Below are positions 21,179-32,444 of a stretch of 64,000 nucleotides of DNA, in pieces. Both the position numbers and the translations under genes were made by a program. Position 1 is the stretch's first letter; the number at the start of each line of letters is the position of its first letter. The notes beneath the pieces were generated by a model that had not been told where the DNA came from, searched no databases, and saw only the letters and a program-made list of their open reading frames with translations. This stretch comes from Branchiostoma floridae (lineage: Eukaryota; Chordata; Leptocardii; Amphioxiformes; Branchiostomatidae), in assembly GCF_000003815.2 (NCBI RefSeq), contig NC_049984.1, positions 23,901,805-23,965,804 of the forward strand. The letters are read 5' to 3'.

Positions 21179-22010
21179 TACGTAATATTATACTTTCTTT
21201 CTGAGTTTGAAAGAGTTACTTGAATTTTGAAAGACTTTGTATAAAGGGACTAAATTCTGACAACAAATGATTGCATCCGTCGGAGGCAAGACCCTTCCTC
21301 CATATTTTCAACTTAGCATGGTGGTAATATTTTAAAAAGATTTAGGATATGAGTAAAATAAGAAAATACATGAAAGATAACCTGACTAAAAAATCTGTTG
21401 CTATCTTAAATGACTGTGTTGTTTTTATATATATAAGATAAAGTCCCAACCTTGTAAGAAATTTGCATGACCTATACTTACAATTGTTTTAGAAGATAGA
21501 AAGTGTCTATGTTTGTCAATGCATAATTATCTTGATAAACCACATGCTTTTTCGTCAGTTTTCTTTCTAGGCGTGAAGTGAGATATGAGCTAACACCCGC
21601 CATATAGACCCGAATATAATTTGTGTTCAATATTAAAGATTGAATACTTTATCTGCGACGGTAGTCAACATCATGTTACAATATTTTAAGAACCATATAT
21701 CCGTACACAAAATAAAGCGCTTACCAACAAGCTTTCGATCAGTCCTCTGAGCCTTATCAAGTTAAACTGACTCAAAGCCTAAGTCACACATCCAGACCGG
21801 AAGTGTGACGTCAGCAAAGGGTCAAAGGTGCTTAACAGTCGGTATCGGCCGCCGTCTCGGTTGAGGGATATGATTATATGATTATAATTCATTAATTATG
21901 CAAACCAGATTTTTATTTGTATGATTTGCAGTCAATTGTTTACATTTAACCTTTTTTCTATTTGTATGCTCAACATTATGTCACTTCTTCCGTTACAGAG
22001 ACTAGCAGAT

Positions 22011-23060
22011 ATGCAGCATCTAAGGAGCATCCTTAAGTCGGGCCTAGGTGTCCTACTAGCAATGATGGTTGCATCTGGATCCGCACTGACTTCTATTCTC
22101 ATGCGTCTAACCAAACGAGGAGGCGTACAGAACTTTCAGTCCATCTTCTGGAACCAAGTCGCACAGATAATCCTCGTCTTGTGTCTTACCATTGCCGTTC
22201 GACCCAAACTCCGAAGGGAAAGTTGGAAGGAGACCGCTGTTTTGGTTGTTGGAGGAATACTCCGCGTTGTGGCAACAGTGTGTTTGTGCCTGTCGTATCT
22301 ACATGTTTTACCGGGAAACACCAGCTCTGTTGTGTACGGCCTTGGCCCCGTTCTCACCATTGGACTAGCAACACTGATCACCAAGGAACGACCAACTGTC
22401 GTCCACATCATCGGGATGGTCATCTGCATCGGTGGGGTGACCATGGTCGGGGTTTCCATGAATGCCAAGGAGACTAACAATCAGACTGTGCAACAACAAG
22501 TAGTGACTTTACTGTATCCAATTTCTGCTAGTGCTCTCCTCACCCTGTGTTGGGTCTTACTGAGATGGCTCTCCAAACGAGGCGTTCCTCTTGTAACACA
22601 CATGTTCTACTACAGCATTGGTGGTATTCTCCTCTTACCTCTTGCTTACATAGTAGAGAAGCCGGTGTGGAGTTTTTCTCCAGATACATGGGGGCTACTA
22701 GTTGCCCAGACGCTTGCTTATGCTACGCAATATCTCTGTAACGCTGCCGCCATTCACAACGAGACTGCCGCAACAGTTCAAATTGTAAAGGTCCTGACCG
22801 TTCCTTCGGTATTTGTCCTCGGTTTCTTCGTTCTAGAGATGGTACCTAATGTTTTAGAAATATGCGGTGGGGCTATAGTGACGGTAGGGGCGATGGTGGT
22901 GGGTCTATGGACCTGGAGATTAAATCTTAAGCAGCAACGCCGTGAACTAGGGGTGGGTACCGGTACAGAAAAGTCAGGTCCAGGTTCGGTTCAAGTTCTG
23001 AAGATCAGGTCCAAGTCCGGACCTGAACCTGGACCTGATTCAGTTTGTGAAAACGTGTGA
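22011..23060 (+). CDS. EamA/DMT-superfamily transporter, SLC35G-like, copy 1
   Basis: A multi-pass membrane protein of about 349 residues from the ATG at 22011. I chose this start because an acceptor AG lies at 21999-22000, so the in-frame codons further upstream are probably intronic. About ten hydrophobic segments are arranged as two EamA halves. The first includes SGLGVLLAMMVASGSALTS, VVATVCLCLSYLHVLPG and SSVVYGLGPVLTIGLATLIT followed by KERPTVVHIIGMVICIGGV. The second repeats the theme with AAIHNETAATVQIVKVLTVP. The loop with NNQTVQQQ separates them. This layout fits drug/metabolite transporters such as SLC35G. The substrate is unknown. The last 38 residues (from codon 22947, GTGTEKSGPGSVQ...) are hydrophilic and derive from a MITE. 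A near-identical paralogue is at 34090-35145 and a partial inverted one at 63472. Confidence 0.85.
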   Translation: MQHLRSILKSGLGVLLAMMVASGSALTSILMRLTKRGGVQNFQSIFWNQVAQIILVLCLTIAVRPKLRRESWKETAVLVVGGILRVVATVCLCLSYLHVLPGNTSSVVYGLGPVLTIGLATLITKERPTVVHIIGMVICIGGVTMVGVSMNAKETNNQTVQQQVVTLLYPISASALLTLCWVLLRWLSKRGVPLVTHMFYYSIGGILLLPLAYIVEKPVWSFSPDTWGLLVAQTLAYATQYLCNAAAIHNETAATVQIVKVLTVPSVFVLGFFVLEMVPNVLEICGGAIVTVGAMVVGLWTWRLNLKQQRRELGVGTGTEKSGPGSVQVLKIRSKSGPEPGPDSVCENV

Positions 23061-23230
23061 ATGGACGATGGTCCATTTCACTACAACGAAATCTGGTTTG
23101 TGGAGTATTCGACTCACACTGGCGTTTTAAAATCCTACAAGGTTAACTGTCTCTGTACGGTTGACTGTAAAGCTTGGTAGAAATGACTATACATTCTACT
23201 CTACTTCGCTCTTGTTATTTTCCTCGATCG
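22948..23230 (+). mobile_element. Exonised hAT-type MITE supplying the transporter C-terminus
   Basis: From TAGGGGTGGGTACCGGTACA the sequence follows the free element at 51795-52233 (TAGGGCTGGGTACCGGTACA, then the GGTCCAGGTCCGG repeats, GATTCAG, GGTCCATTTCA, TGGCGTTTTAAAAT, CTTGGTAGAAAT). Its first ~113 nt are translated as the end of the transporter; the rest is 3'UTR. The right terminal repeat is missing: the LINE fragment's tail follows. Confidence 0.8.
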
Positions 23231-23239
23231 GTATGATTC

Positions 23240-24690
23240 AGAATGAATGAATGAATGAACTTTATTGCACGACATTTGTACATGGTACAATGTAAGGCAA
23301 CGGTAATAGATAAATTTGTACAATGACACTACATATTACTATAACTACATACAGTACAGGAATGCGAACGTAAATGGCGTACTGACATAGTGCAATATAC
23401 ATGTACAAGTTAAACGATTAGGTCTGCTATTGTACAATACATTCTCTCTTTTCTGAGCATTGCATATGTAGTCTGGACATGACATAAGTAGATTGAAAAT
23501 ACATGTGTTGATCTTTGGCAAGGATGCACTAGGTTTACATGTGATCATATTCATTAATTTTTGTCTCACTGCGTTATATGCAGGGCATGCCATTAGAAAA
23601 TGATATTCGTCTTTAGAGTCCATTCCAAGACACCATGCGGATGTTTGTTGCCATTGTTTAGAATTGATTTTAAAGTTTTGTAATTATATGTCTAGGACAT
23701 TTGATACTTCAGAAATATTTTTAACACTGTTTCAACTTTATAAATATCTCCCTGGTCCTGTAAAACTTTGGAAATATTCATGGTGTAGAATTGGATAGAC
23801 TTCTAATGGTTTCTAAATAATGATAACAGCATTCTACCATTATTTACCATTTTCTACCATTTTCTACCATTTTTTGTAAATGGTTCGGTGGGCTGTGAAG
23901 ATAGCAATTCACACATCCTTGCAAAGTATGGTTGGGTGCCATGCAACAATGGCCCACCACAAAGGATCCACCAGTGCCCAGCAGGGAAATCTAAAAATAT
24001 ACAGATGCAACAATAGGGCTTACTTTTATGGGGGCAATAAACTAATTTTACCATTTGGCCAGGTTTACCATTTTTTGTAAATATTTGTAAATGTGAAATA
24101 ATCACAGAGAGGTTTCACAATTATTCTAAATAAAGATAGTTTTGTACAGCTACTTTCAAAATGTTTCTCAAATATTCAAAGAAATTCAAATAAATGAGTA
24201 TTTTCTTAGGCAATTTTTGAAAATAATTTAATTATTGTGGCTCAGATATTCTTTTATTCAAAATAATTCAGACTAATTATAAATATCGCCTTAAAACCCT
24301 CATGGTGTCTAGGAATGGACTCTAACACCACCTTTAAATGAGGGCATTGCCTCTGGTTGGTATACATGTATTACGATCCTTTTCTATTCCACGCAGTGTG
24401 AACTGATTCTTAATTTCGTTATGTTAACAATAAAGCTTTATGATGAATTGACGAAAAGTATTTTTTCATATTCTGTGAATTGACTTTGATTTGGGAATAA
24501 GTTTTTAGTTTGTTACAACTCTTTATTTCTTGTAGCCATCCAGAGAGGAATGCGTCTTTTAGACGTTCTTTGAATATGTTTCCAAAGTGTTTGGTATCAA
24601 CGGCAGGGTTTAACCAAACATTTTGGAAACCATTCCTGCACAAATTTGGAACATGGACAGTTTGAGATAATGACATTCTAGCGATTGAAC
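23240..24690 (-). pseudogene. 3' fragment of a LINE, split by a later MITE
   Basis: On the minus strand, 24690 to 24323 encodes VHVPNLCRNGFQNVWLNP, FKERLKDAFLSGWLQEI and CNKLKTYSQIK. Then 23615 to 23345 encodes DEYHFLMACPAYNAVRQKL. These match, in order, the C-terminal part of the LINE at 14083-17820 (NGFGHVWTNP, LQDIYIQEWYSSI, then ERHFVMDCSRY), so it is the same type of element. The 3' end has a tail of GAATG units (plus strand 23242-23260). It is broken by frameshifts and is present in both duplication copies. Confidence 0.75.
23616..24322. mobile_element. TA-flanked MITE inserted only in duplication copy 1
   Basis: Terminal inverted repeats GAGTCCATTCC(A/T)AGACACCATG lie at both ends, with the target dinucleotide TA at 23614-23615 and 24323-24324. 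Copy 2 has the uninterrupted site (TTCGTCTTTAACACCACC near 35682). It is 707 bp and non-coding. Its interior shares ATTCTACCATTATTTACCATT-type words with 27390-27520 and 28600-28870. Confidence 0.88.
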
Positions 24691-25464
24691 GGTGACTTAA
24701 CAGTTAAAGAATTTCAGTACCTCGGTCTCCGTTTAGTTGATTAGAAGGGACGCAAAACATTGTTTCTCTGCTCGACCAAAAATTCAGTCTTCTTTCCCTG
24801 ACGCGGCGTCACTTCAAAAGAAAGGGATTGTGAATGATTTCTATACCTTAAATGAACATTATGAAGTGTCCTTCCTCGCATGGAATGATTTTTTTTGGTA
24901 TCAAATTCAATTTTGGAACAGTCCACTTCTGCATAAAGAGGAGGGTGGAGTTAGAGTTGCCGAATTTGCTCATACTAAGCAAATACAGTCCTTTCTAGTT
25001 TCGTTCGATTTATTGCTTGTAGCCAAGTCTGGAAATTCAGATTAAAAGCTTTGATCGGGTATGTTGACACTCGCTACGTGTCATCTATGCCTCCTGGCGA
25101 TTCATATCATTCTTGCAGCGATCTCCTCTGCAAATAATTTATTGAACTGCTAGGAGGCAATTTGGATCCATATGGCGGTTTGATACCCTAATATATTAGT
25201 AGCACTTTCTATGAATTCAAGAGCATTGTACGGAATTTAGAAAGTTAGTGTCAGCACGAGTGACATAACCTCACTACAACATCAAATCTTATTTGTTCGG
25301 AAAATAGTAACATGTATGGATGCAAGTATGGAAAATATGTCGGATTTGTTTTTATATTTCATGTTGACCTTCCATTGTCGTTTGTGTGATCCAAACTTAC
25401 GATCTACAATAACTCAGAATCCCCATTAATAAAGAATTATTAAGAAATAGAATTGATAAAAAAA
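24691..25464 (+). other. Conserved non-coding part of the duplication
   Basis: Nearly identical to 36400-37147. It contains a frame of about 100 codons (24737-25045) with no recognised domain, kept only because the copies are recent. Positions 25040-25300 are a copy of the CCACGTG(T/C)CAT dispersed repeat. Confidence 0.5.
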
Positions 25465-28400
25465 CTAGAGTTCCACGAACACATACCTTTGCCAAATAAA
25501 CCAGGTTTGTTATGCAGAATGATGGCTGTAGACACATGCGTTACTCATTTCATTTTATCTTATAACAAGACAGACCTGCAGAAAGTAGATTTCCCTAACA
25601 TTGCTTGGCACAGTACAATGATTATTGCCCCTACAGAATTAAATTACAATAACCACTGAGAGAATCAATATACTATACAGGACTGTTTCAGAACTGCAAC
25701 CTTCCACATTGAATAAGATAAACAAAATAATGCAACTCAACTCTAACCTAAGGGGCTCCTTATCGAACTTGACCTTCGTTTCCCCGACCCATACCCACCT
25801 ACCAAATATCATCAGAATCCATCCAAGGCTTCTCCAGTTATGCTGTTAACACACACACACACACACAGAGACACACAAACACACCCAAAACATAACCTTA
25901 ACCCTCCTGACAAAGGTAAAAATGCCTGCTATCCCCAGGAACAAGTTGCTAGGGGCCGTAACATATGTCACTTCTTCCTATTAAGCACAACACCTATTTA
26001 ACTTTAAAAAATCAGGACCATACATGTTCCTGACTATTCGTTCAAGTCTCCGACCCCTAACCAACTCAAAGCTCAAAAGATATAGCACAAAGTATCTCTA
26101 TACAAGCTAGGCATCTAAGTAGATCATATTACATGGCACAGATTATACAACAATGTTTAAGAACTGGAATCTTCCAAATCTAATGAGGAAAACAATTACA
26201 ACTCTGAACTACACTGTACTGTAATGTACAGAACTACCCGGAATAGGAGTAGTAGGAGCGGTGAATTTGGTGAATAGGAGTAGGAGGCGCGGCTCTGTAT
26301 TTTTTTCGACTACTAGTATATCTCCGCGACTCGACCTCTGCTTGGAGAGTATCAATTTACATGTCTCGGCATTCCTCTGTATTCCCCGGGTGGAATCGGG
26401 AAACAGACTCGTTTTGATGTGCAGGGGATTCCCCTATGTTGGGGAGGGTTGAAGCTGTAGTTTGGGAGTTTCTGGTTTGTGTATTTTCCTCAGATTCACA
26501 ATTTATTGATTGCCAATTATGCTGAAGAACCTAGAAGGGGTTGTGACACCGCTGAGGAAGAGATTGACGATGTTTCTACCACTGGAAGTTGATGAAAACT
26601 TCGGCATTTTGACTGCCATTTGCCGGTCCTGTACCTTGTGGTAGTATTTACAAACCTCTGTTTGGTTTCTTTGCCGTGAAAAAGGAGTAGGTGGGTGTTT
26701 TTGGTGTTTATCATAAAGGACTGAGGGCTATGAGTGTCTGAAATTGTTTTCAAATTATTGATCCAGCCAAAGTTCTGCTTTGTAATTGTTTTTTTCACCT
26801 ATGGGGGAGGGCATCATGTTCAGACATGTATGTAACACTTTGAGGTAGCAAAGTCTGTTTTGGTTTTCCTCCAAGATTAAATCATAATTTTGGTGAAATT
26901 TTCCTGGTCAAACATCATTAGGGGAACACTGATAAGGCCCATCTTTTTACAACCGGTCAAGGCTTTAGGTACTATCTTTGCTAGCAAGAATAAAACAGTT
27001 ACAGTCGCTTACATACATTTTTTATGTTTTTATTGATTCAGGAAGAATAGCAAGGCATTCTAGCCTAGTTTTCAGTGACTTAACGTTAGTTATTTTACAC
27101 TTTGTGGGTGATGTTATATACATTTCAAATATTTTTTGAGACTTCAAAGAAAAATTTTTACTGTCCTTTTGTGCAGTATTATTCCTTACAAACTAGATAC
27201 AGTCTTTATCTTGATATATTCATATTCTACAGGTTCTTTAAAAAGCTTTTCAAAAATGTATAGTTTTACCTATCTAGCATTAATATAAGTATCTGAACAT
27301 CACACAAACAGTTCGTAGGTTGGTGCGCTTGAGGATCGACAATTTTAGCTACGATTCCTGTATGCGCCGAAAATTTTAGCACGTCCTCTAAGGGACACTG
27401 TTTCAACTTTATATGTCCCTGGTCCTGCATAATTATAGAAATATTTATAAAGTGGAACTTGATACTTCTGATAGTTTCTAGATAATGATAACATTCTACC
27501 ATTATTTACCATTCTTTAAACCCTATCTAAGCATTGCAGTAGTACTGTTCGGGGCCACCAGGATCCTCCCCCATTACACCCTGGACTTGCTAATCTTTAC
27601 ATTACAGCCAATGTAGATTTCCTTTAGTGGTAAATGCTCTGCCAGACTTTGGGTTTTAGGGCAGGAGGGCCTTTAGGGCCAATAGTTCCCCTGAAACTGG
27701 TTATTTTGATAAGAAGCAGGTTTCTGCAGACTCACTTGACTCAATTTTTTTTTTCCAGTTTCTTCAATTTTACTGTCTTTTGGCCATTTTTGTTAGTTTT
27801 TGTATTCTTTAGCATTATTGCAGTATGTACTCTCCTCAAATGCTTACAGGTCTACCCCATATAACATTTTAGTCAAGATTTAGGGCCCTAAATGGAAGTA
27901 GAGTAGTCTTCTTATGTCAGGATGAGCAGGGTTTAACCATTTTTTCCTGATTTTGGCCCTTTTTGCCAAATGACAGGTGGTCTGTCACTAGCCTCAGAAC
28001 ACAGTGCCACAGCCCCCTGACCCAGCTTCTCAGAAAGTATCCCCAAGGGAGCATTCCAGGTCAGAAACCTTTGAAACTTGGGATGATTGTTAGCAACCCC
28101 TTTCCGCACCAAGTGTAATTATTGAAATTTGTCAATCTTGAACTTGAAGCCCCTACAAGGGCAATGACCCTAATTGATGCAGCCGCAGAAGGCCCAAAAT
28201 GAGTCCATACAGTATTTTAGACTATTTTCAACTTCTAGCATGAAAATGTAAGAAAATTTTCTTATTGATGAGCAGTGTAGGGTGCAGACATTCAGATTTG
28301 GCAAAAATACAAGGTTTTGGTTCATTTTTTAGGCATGTGCTGACCCCTAATGTCAGGTCATGACCCCTAATTTCAGGTCATGAGAATCCAAGATGGCGGC

Positions 28401-29223
28401 AAATTTGAAGCGGCGCATAACTTATGCTGGCCGGAATTTCTAAAAAACAGGCTTTCGGACTCTTGAGATAGCGGGCTGCTGCGTGGGGTGAGTTCTTATG
28501 ACCTGGAATGTTACGGATGAGATTATGAACACCTTGAACTGCGTAATCTTCACATTACAGCCAATGTAGATTTCCATTAGTGGTAAATGCTTTTCAAATT
28601 GTATCCATTCTAAGTCATCATACGAATGTTCCTTACCATTATTTACAATTACCTTTAAAGTCTTGTACTTAGATGTCTAGAGCACTTCATACATCATACA
28701 CATTTTAAACACTGTCTCAACTTTATGAATATGTCCCTGGTCCTGCATAATTATAAAATATTTATAATGTAAAACTTGATACCTCTGATAGTTTCTAGAT
28801 AATGACAACGGCATTCTACCATTTTTTTCCATTCCCTACCATTTCTTTAAACATCTTGTAAATGGGTCAGTGCTCTAGGAATATAACAATTCACACGTCC
28901 TTGCAAAGAAAGGTTACCAGTCATGCAACAATAGCCCACCACAAAGGATTCACCAGTGCCCAGCAGTAGAACTTAAAAATATAGAGAGATAACAATACTA
29001 CTATGGCTTCCTTTTATGGGGTCAACATGCTACTTCTACCACTTGGCAACATTGGAGTGTCTTGACAAAAATAACCTACATTTTCACGGAACTTTTGGAC
29101 AAAAATGTCTGCTATCCCCAGAAACAAGTCGCTAGGGGACTCCTACATATGTCACATATTCCTACAAACAACACCTATCTAAGTAACACTTAAAATCGTT
29201 ATCATACATGTTCCTCACCATTC

Positions 29224-29640
29224 CCTTCCCCAATCCCTACCAAGTTCAAAAAATATGGCACGCCCTCTGTCTATAAAGGTTACACATCTAAGTAGAAGAC
29301 ATAACATGACAGAGTAAATACAAAACCTGGACGAATTCTTCTCCTTTCAGAGTCATACCTTTCAAATAGCATATACTATCGTTTATCACTGATATTCTGT
29401 CGTAAACAAGACCAAACAAGTGAAACTAATGTCCATACATACAAGACTGTCCCCAATCCCTACCAAGCTCAAAAAATATAGCACGCCCTCTGTCTATAAA
29501 GGTTACACATCTAAGTAAAACAAATTACATGACACAAAGTAAATATAAAAGCTGGAGGAATTCTTCTCCTTTCAGAGTCATACCCTTCAAATAGCATATA
29601 CTATCGTTTATCACTGATATTCTGTCGTAAACAAGTGAAA
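29224..29640 (+). repeat. Direct repeat, ~228-bp period, two copies
   Basis: CCCCAATCCCTACCAAG through CACGCCCTCTGTCTATAAAG and CAAATAGCATATACTATCG to TTCTGTCGTAAACAAG occurs at about 29230-29408 and again at about 29452-29638, with a few substitutions. Confidence 0.85.
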
Positions 29641-30520
29641 CTACTGTCCATACATACAAAAGTCTGAATTACTTTCATGGATATCTTAACTCTCTGCAAC
29701 TTCTAGGAGCAAAAGACCACATTATCTAACTTAAGGACAACACAGTCGTTCAAAAAGTAGATCTCCCTAACATTGCTTGCCACAGTACAATAAGTATTGC
29801 CCCTAAAGCATCAAACTACAATAACCACTGAGGCAATGAAATCTAAACTACACTATACCGCAATTTGCACTACCCAGAGTCTATAGACGCTTTAGAGACA
29901 CCCTACAACTAAACTACAATCAGTAATATCATACTATCCTTTCCTCTCTTATTGTTTCAATACCTTACATGTCAATCTTACCTGTCAGTTAGGTCATACA
30001 CAGTGAATAAACTAAAAAAAATGCAACTCAAGTCTACACTGCACTGTACCGCCAGTGACCTTAGACCACCACCCTTCACCTCAACATCCGATCAAGTGAT
30101 TGACAGCAAGAAAGGTCAAGCAGCCTGACCCATTGGCCTTGGACACAGCTGTCAACAATGGACTCAACCAAACCAAGCTGGGGGGTTGTACTGCTTCAGA
30201 AGTTTTCGACAAGAATGCCCCTGCTGTGCCTACACTAGCCGCTAGGGGGCCCAAACTTATGTCACTAACACCTGAGCACAACAGCTATCTAACAACCAAA
30301 ACTCGTGGCCATACCATGTTCAGAAGATGGAAAAACACACCCGGAAGATGCGCTGCAGTACCAAGGGAAGCCGCTAGGGGGCCCATTATCGAACTCCCCC
30401 TTCGTTTCCCAGACCCCTACCCACCCACCAAATACCAGCTGCATCCGTCGAAGTCTTCTCGAGTTATGCTGTCCGCGGACAAAAGTTTGCAATTAAACCG
30501 GCGCCTGCACTTCCATGAAA

Positions 30521-30785
30521 GCCACTAGGGGGCCCAAACTCGCAGCAATCACTCCCTGCTTTAAGGGCTCCCTAACGCTCAAAAATCACGACGGCAGCAT
30601 GTTTGGAACGCGAGATATCAAGCATGCAGGTCCTGCTGCAGTACCTTAGCCAGCCGCTAGGGGGCCCAAACTCGCAGCAATCACTCCCTGCTTTAAGGGC
30701 TCCCTAACGCTCAAAACTCACGACCGCAGCATGTCCGGAACGCGAGATATCAAGCATGCAGGTCCTGCTGCAGTACCTTAGCAAG
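30521..30785 (+). repeat. Direct repeat, ~128-bp period, two copies
   Basis: The unit from GCCGCTAGGGGGCCCAAAC through CACTCCCTGCTTTAAGGG to CATGCAGGTCCTGCTGCAG is repeated almost exactly. Parts of the unit (CGCTAGGGGGCCCATTATCG) recur at 30371 and 30786. Confidence 0.85.
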
Positions 30786-31639
30786 CCGCTAGGAGGCCCA
30801 TTATCGAACTCGACCTTCGTCTTCCACACCCCTACCCACCCACCAAATATCAGCTGCATCCATCGAAGTCCTCTCGAGTTATGCTACTCACAAACGGGGA
30901 GAACCACACCACCAAACCGAAAACATAACCTTAGCCATTCTGGCAAAGGTAATGACTATATTTGTTGAAATGGACATACTATCTTAATGAGACAACTAGC
31001 TCAAAAGGTTAGTGCATCATGCCTATTCATGGCGTTGGACTTGACAAATCGTTTACTTCTTTGTTACTCTATCGATCTTTGGCAACTGGTTATAACCAAT
31101 ATAAAGTAATGCATTTCACAGGACGACGCCTGTCTTCAAAGTGTTGCAATCCTTTTTAAAATTGCTAGGTAGCGCTTTTGATCCATGAGAATGAATCTTT
31201 TATCTCTAGGCCATTTCCAAAGAAAACAAATTTTGAACCATACTGCAAATCGTACAAAGCAGCTGCAGAATGATTAGTTAAATGCTGCCGATTGCAAGAA
31301 AATGTAGTGAAACCTATACTGCATGCAGTTATAGAATCGCTAAACGCGGGAAAATTGGCCAGTTTGCGTTTAGTTTTGATACGTAGGTTTGACAGTGGCG
31401 AGAATGATTATTTTCTCATCAATTTGCAATATTTCTCGTCATAATTATTTAATTATCTAAACAATTGGCTTACATGTGCACTTTCTATATGAATAAAGAT
31501 CAGTGGGTACTTAAATTATGTGTAACTTATTGCTCTTTGTCAATAGATTAGCATTTTTCTATAGTGGCCATGTCTATATTGGCAACATTTCTCTCACTGT
31601 ACTGGAAAGAAAAGTGATGTATTTTTTCCCGAGCAAATG

Positions 31640-31899
31640 TAGGTACTGCTAGTTCACAAGGAGCTCATAACGGTGCTTAGACCTAGTTATTGTAGTGGAA
31701 ATTGTTGAATGGCTTCATGTAATTTCATGATGAAAATTTTCTGAATGGAAGGTGCTGTGCTTTTTTCACTTTCGGAAAAATAGGAGCTGCCGCGATTCTA
31801 ATAACCAATTCGTTATGCATAGGGGCTCCTGTGGAAGAGTATATTTTTCCACATGGGCCCGGGGAATATCGGGCAGGCTCCGTTTTGACCTGGAATCAC
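31640..31899 (+). repeat. Dispersed repeat also in IMPA1 intron 5
   Basis: CTTAGACCTAGTTATTGTAG, then GAAATTGTTGAATGGC, TGTAATTTCATGATGAAAA and AAAATAGGAGCTGCCGC match 54745-54990 in order. It lies between the two segmental duplication copies. Confidence 0.7.
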
Positions 31900-32100
31900 T
31901 TCACAATATTAGTTTCCTTTTGGGGATAAGTTACTGTTAAAATGTTCCATTTTTGCGCAGGGGTGACTTTGTCCAATGTTGCGTGGGAATGGGTATGGAT
32001 GAAATATGCTGTATTTGCACCCAAGCTGCCGGCCTTTTTAGTTATATACAATGTTAATAACCTCTTGGACAATGTTCCGTGTGCCCGGTGGCCGTATAAC

Positions 32101-32444
32101 TTAAGCTAAGGGCACAACCCGCCGTACGTGCAATTTGTCCATACGTTTTTTTGGGAGGCCACGTCCGCAAGGTATTTCTGAAAACGTTCAGGCTGTACAG
32201 GGCAGGCGCGTCGCCCGTACTGTTACGTACGGGGGGCGAATCCACAGCCCGATGGCACAAAAAGTTTTGCCTGCACGTTAAGTTCTACAGCGTGTCTGCG
32301 TGCTCAAAAATCCGTCGGATTCCTTACGAGTTCGTACGGATCGGAGGCGATACTTACCACTTACGGATCCCCCCCAAAATGCCCACGTTTTGGCACGTAG
32401 ACAGCACGTATTTGCACGTACGGCGGGTTGTGTCCCTAGCTTTA
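32101..32444. mobile_element. Fold-back MITE, CCGCCGTACGTGCAA family, copy in duplication 2
   Basis: The same element as at 20133-20466, duplicated with the segment. This copy keeps the GCGTGTCTGCGTGCTC stretch that is also in the fragment at 2490 but lost from copy 1, so copy 1 has an internal deletion there. Confidence 0.8.

Larger units (their letters stand above)
25465..30950. other. 5.5-kb block present only in copy 1 of the duplication
   Basis: The flanks meet exactly in copy 2 (near 37148), so this is either an insertion in copy 1 or a deletion in copy 2. The block is a mosaic. There are inverted CCTTTGCCA/TGGCAAAGG words near its ends (25486 and 30941), MITE-like pieces at 27390-27520 and 28600-29060, direct repeats at 29224-29640 and 30521-30780, and an AC microsatellite near 25850. 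I recognise no gene; the frames inside lack motifs. Confidence 0.75.
19927..31336 (+). repeat. Segmental duplication, copy 1 (holds a 5.5-kb extra block)
   Basis: From TTCACAATATTAGTTTCC onward this matches copy 2 (31900-37508) nearly base for base through the transporter gene, its LINE fragment and flanks to about 25464. The match stops there and resumes at 30951 (AATG...CTATATTTGTTG) to 31336. The two copies lie head to tail. Private insertions at 23616-24322 and 25465-30950 are absent from copy 2. Confidence 0.9.

Noticed and set aside
21921-22010. Upstream in-frame extension of transporter copy 1 (start at 21921 or 21969)
   Set aside because: It crosses a good polypyrimidine-AG acceptor directly before ACTAGCAGATATG that copy 2 keeps, so the extension is probably intronic.
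22136-22480. 114-codon minus-strand frames, repeated at 34215-34559
   Set aside because: Antisense shadows of the transporter genes, which carry the recognisable membrane protein on the plus strand.
24737-25045. 102-codon frame kept in both duplication copies (also 36443-36751)
   Set aside because: Conservation is explained by the recent duplication. No domain is recognisable, and it sits in old repeat sequence.
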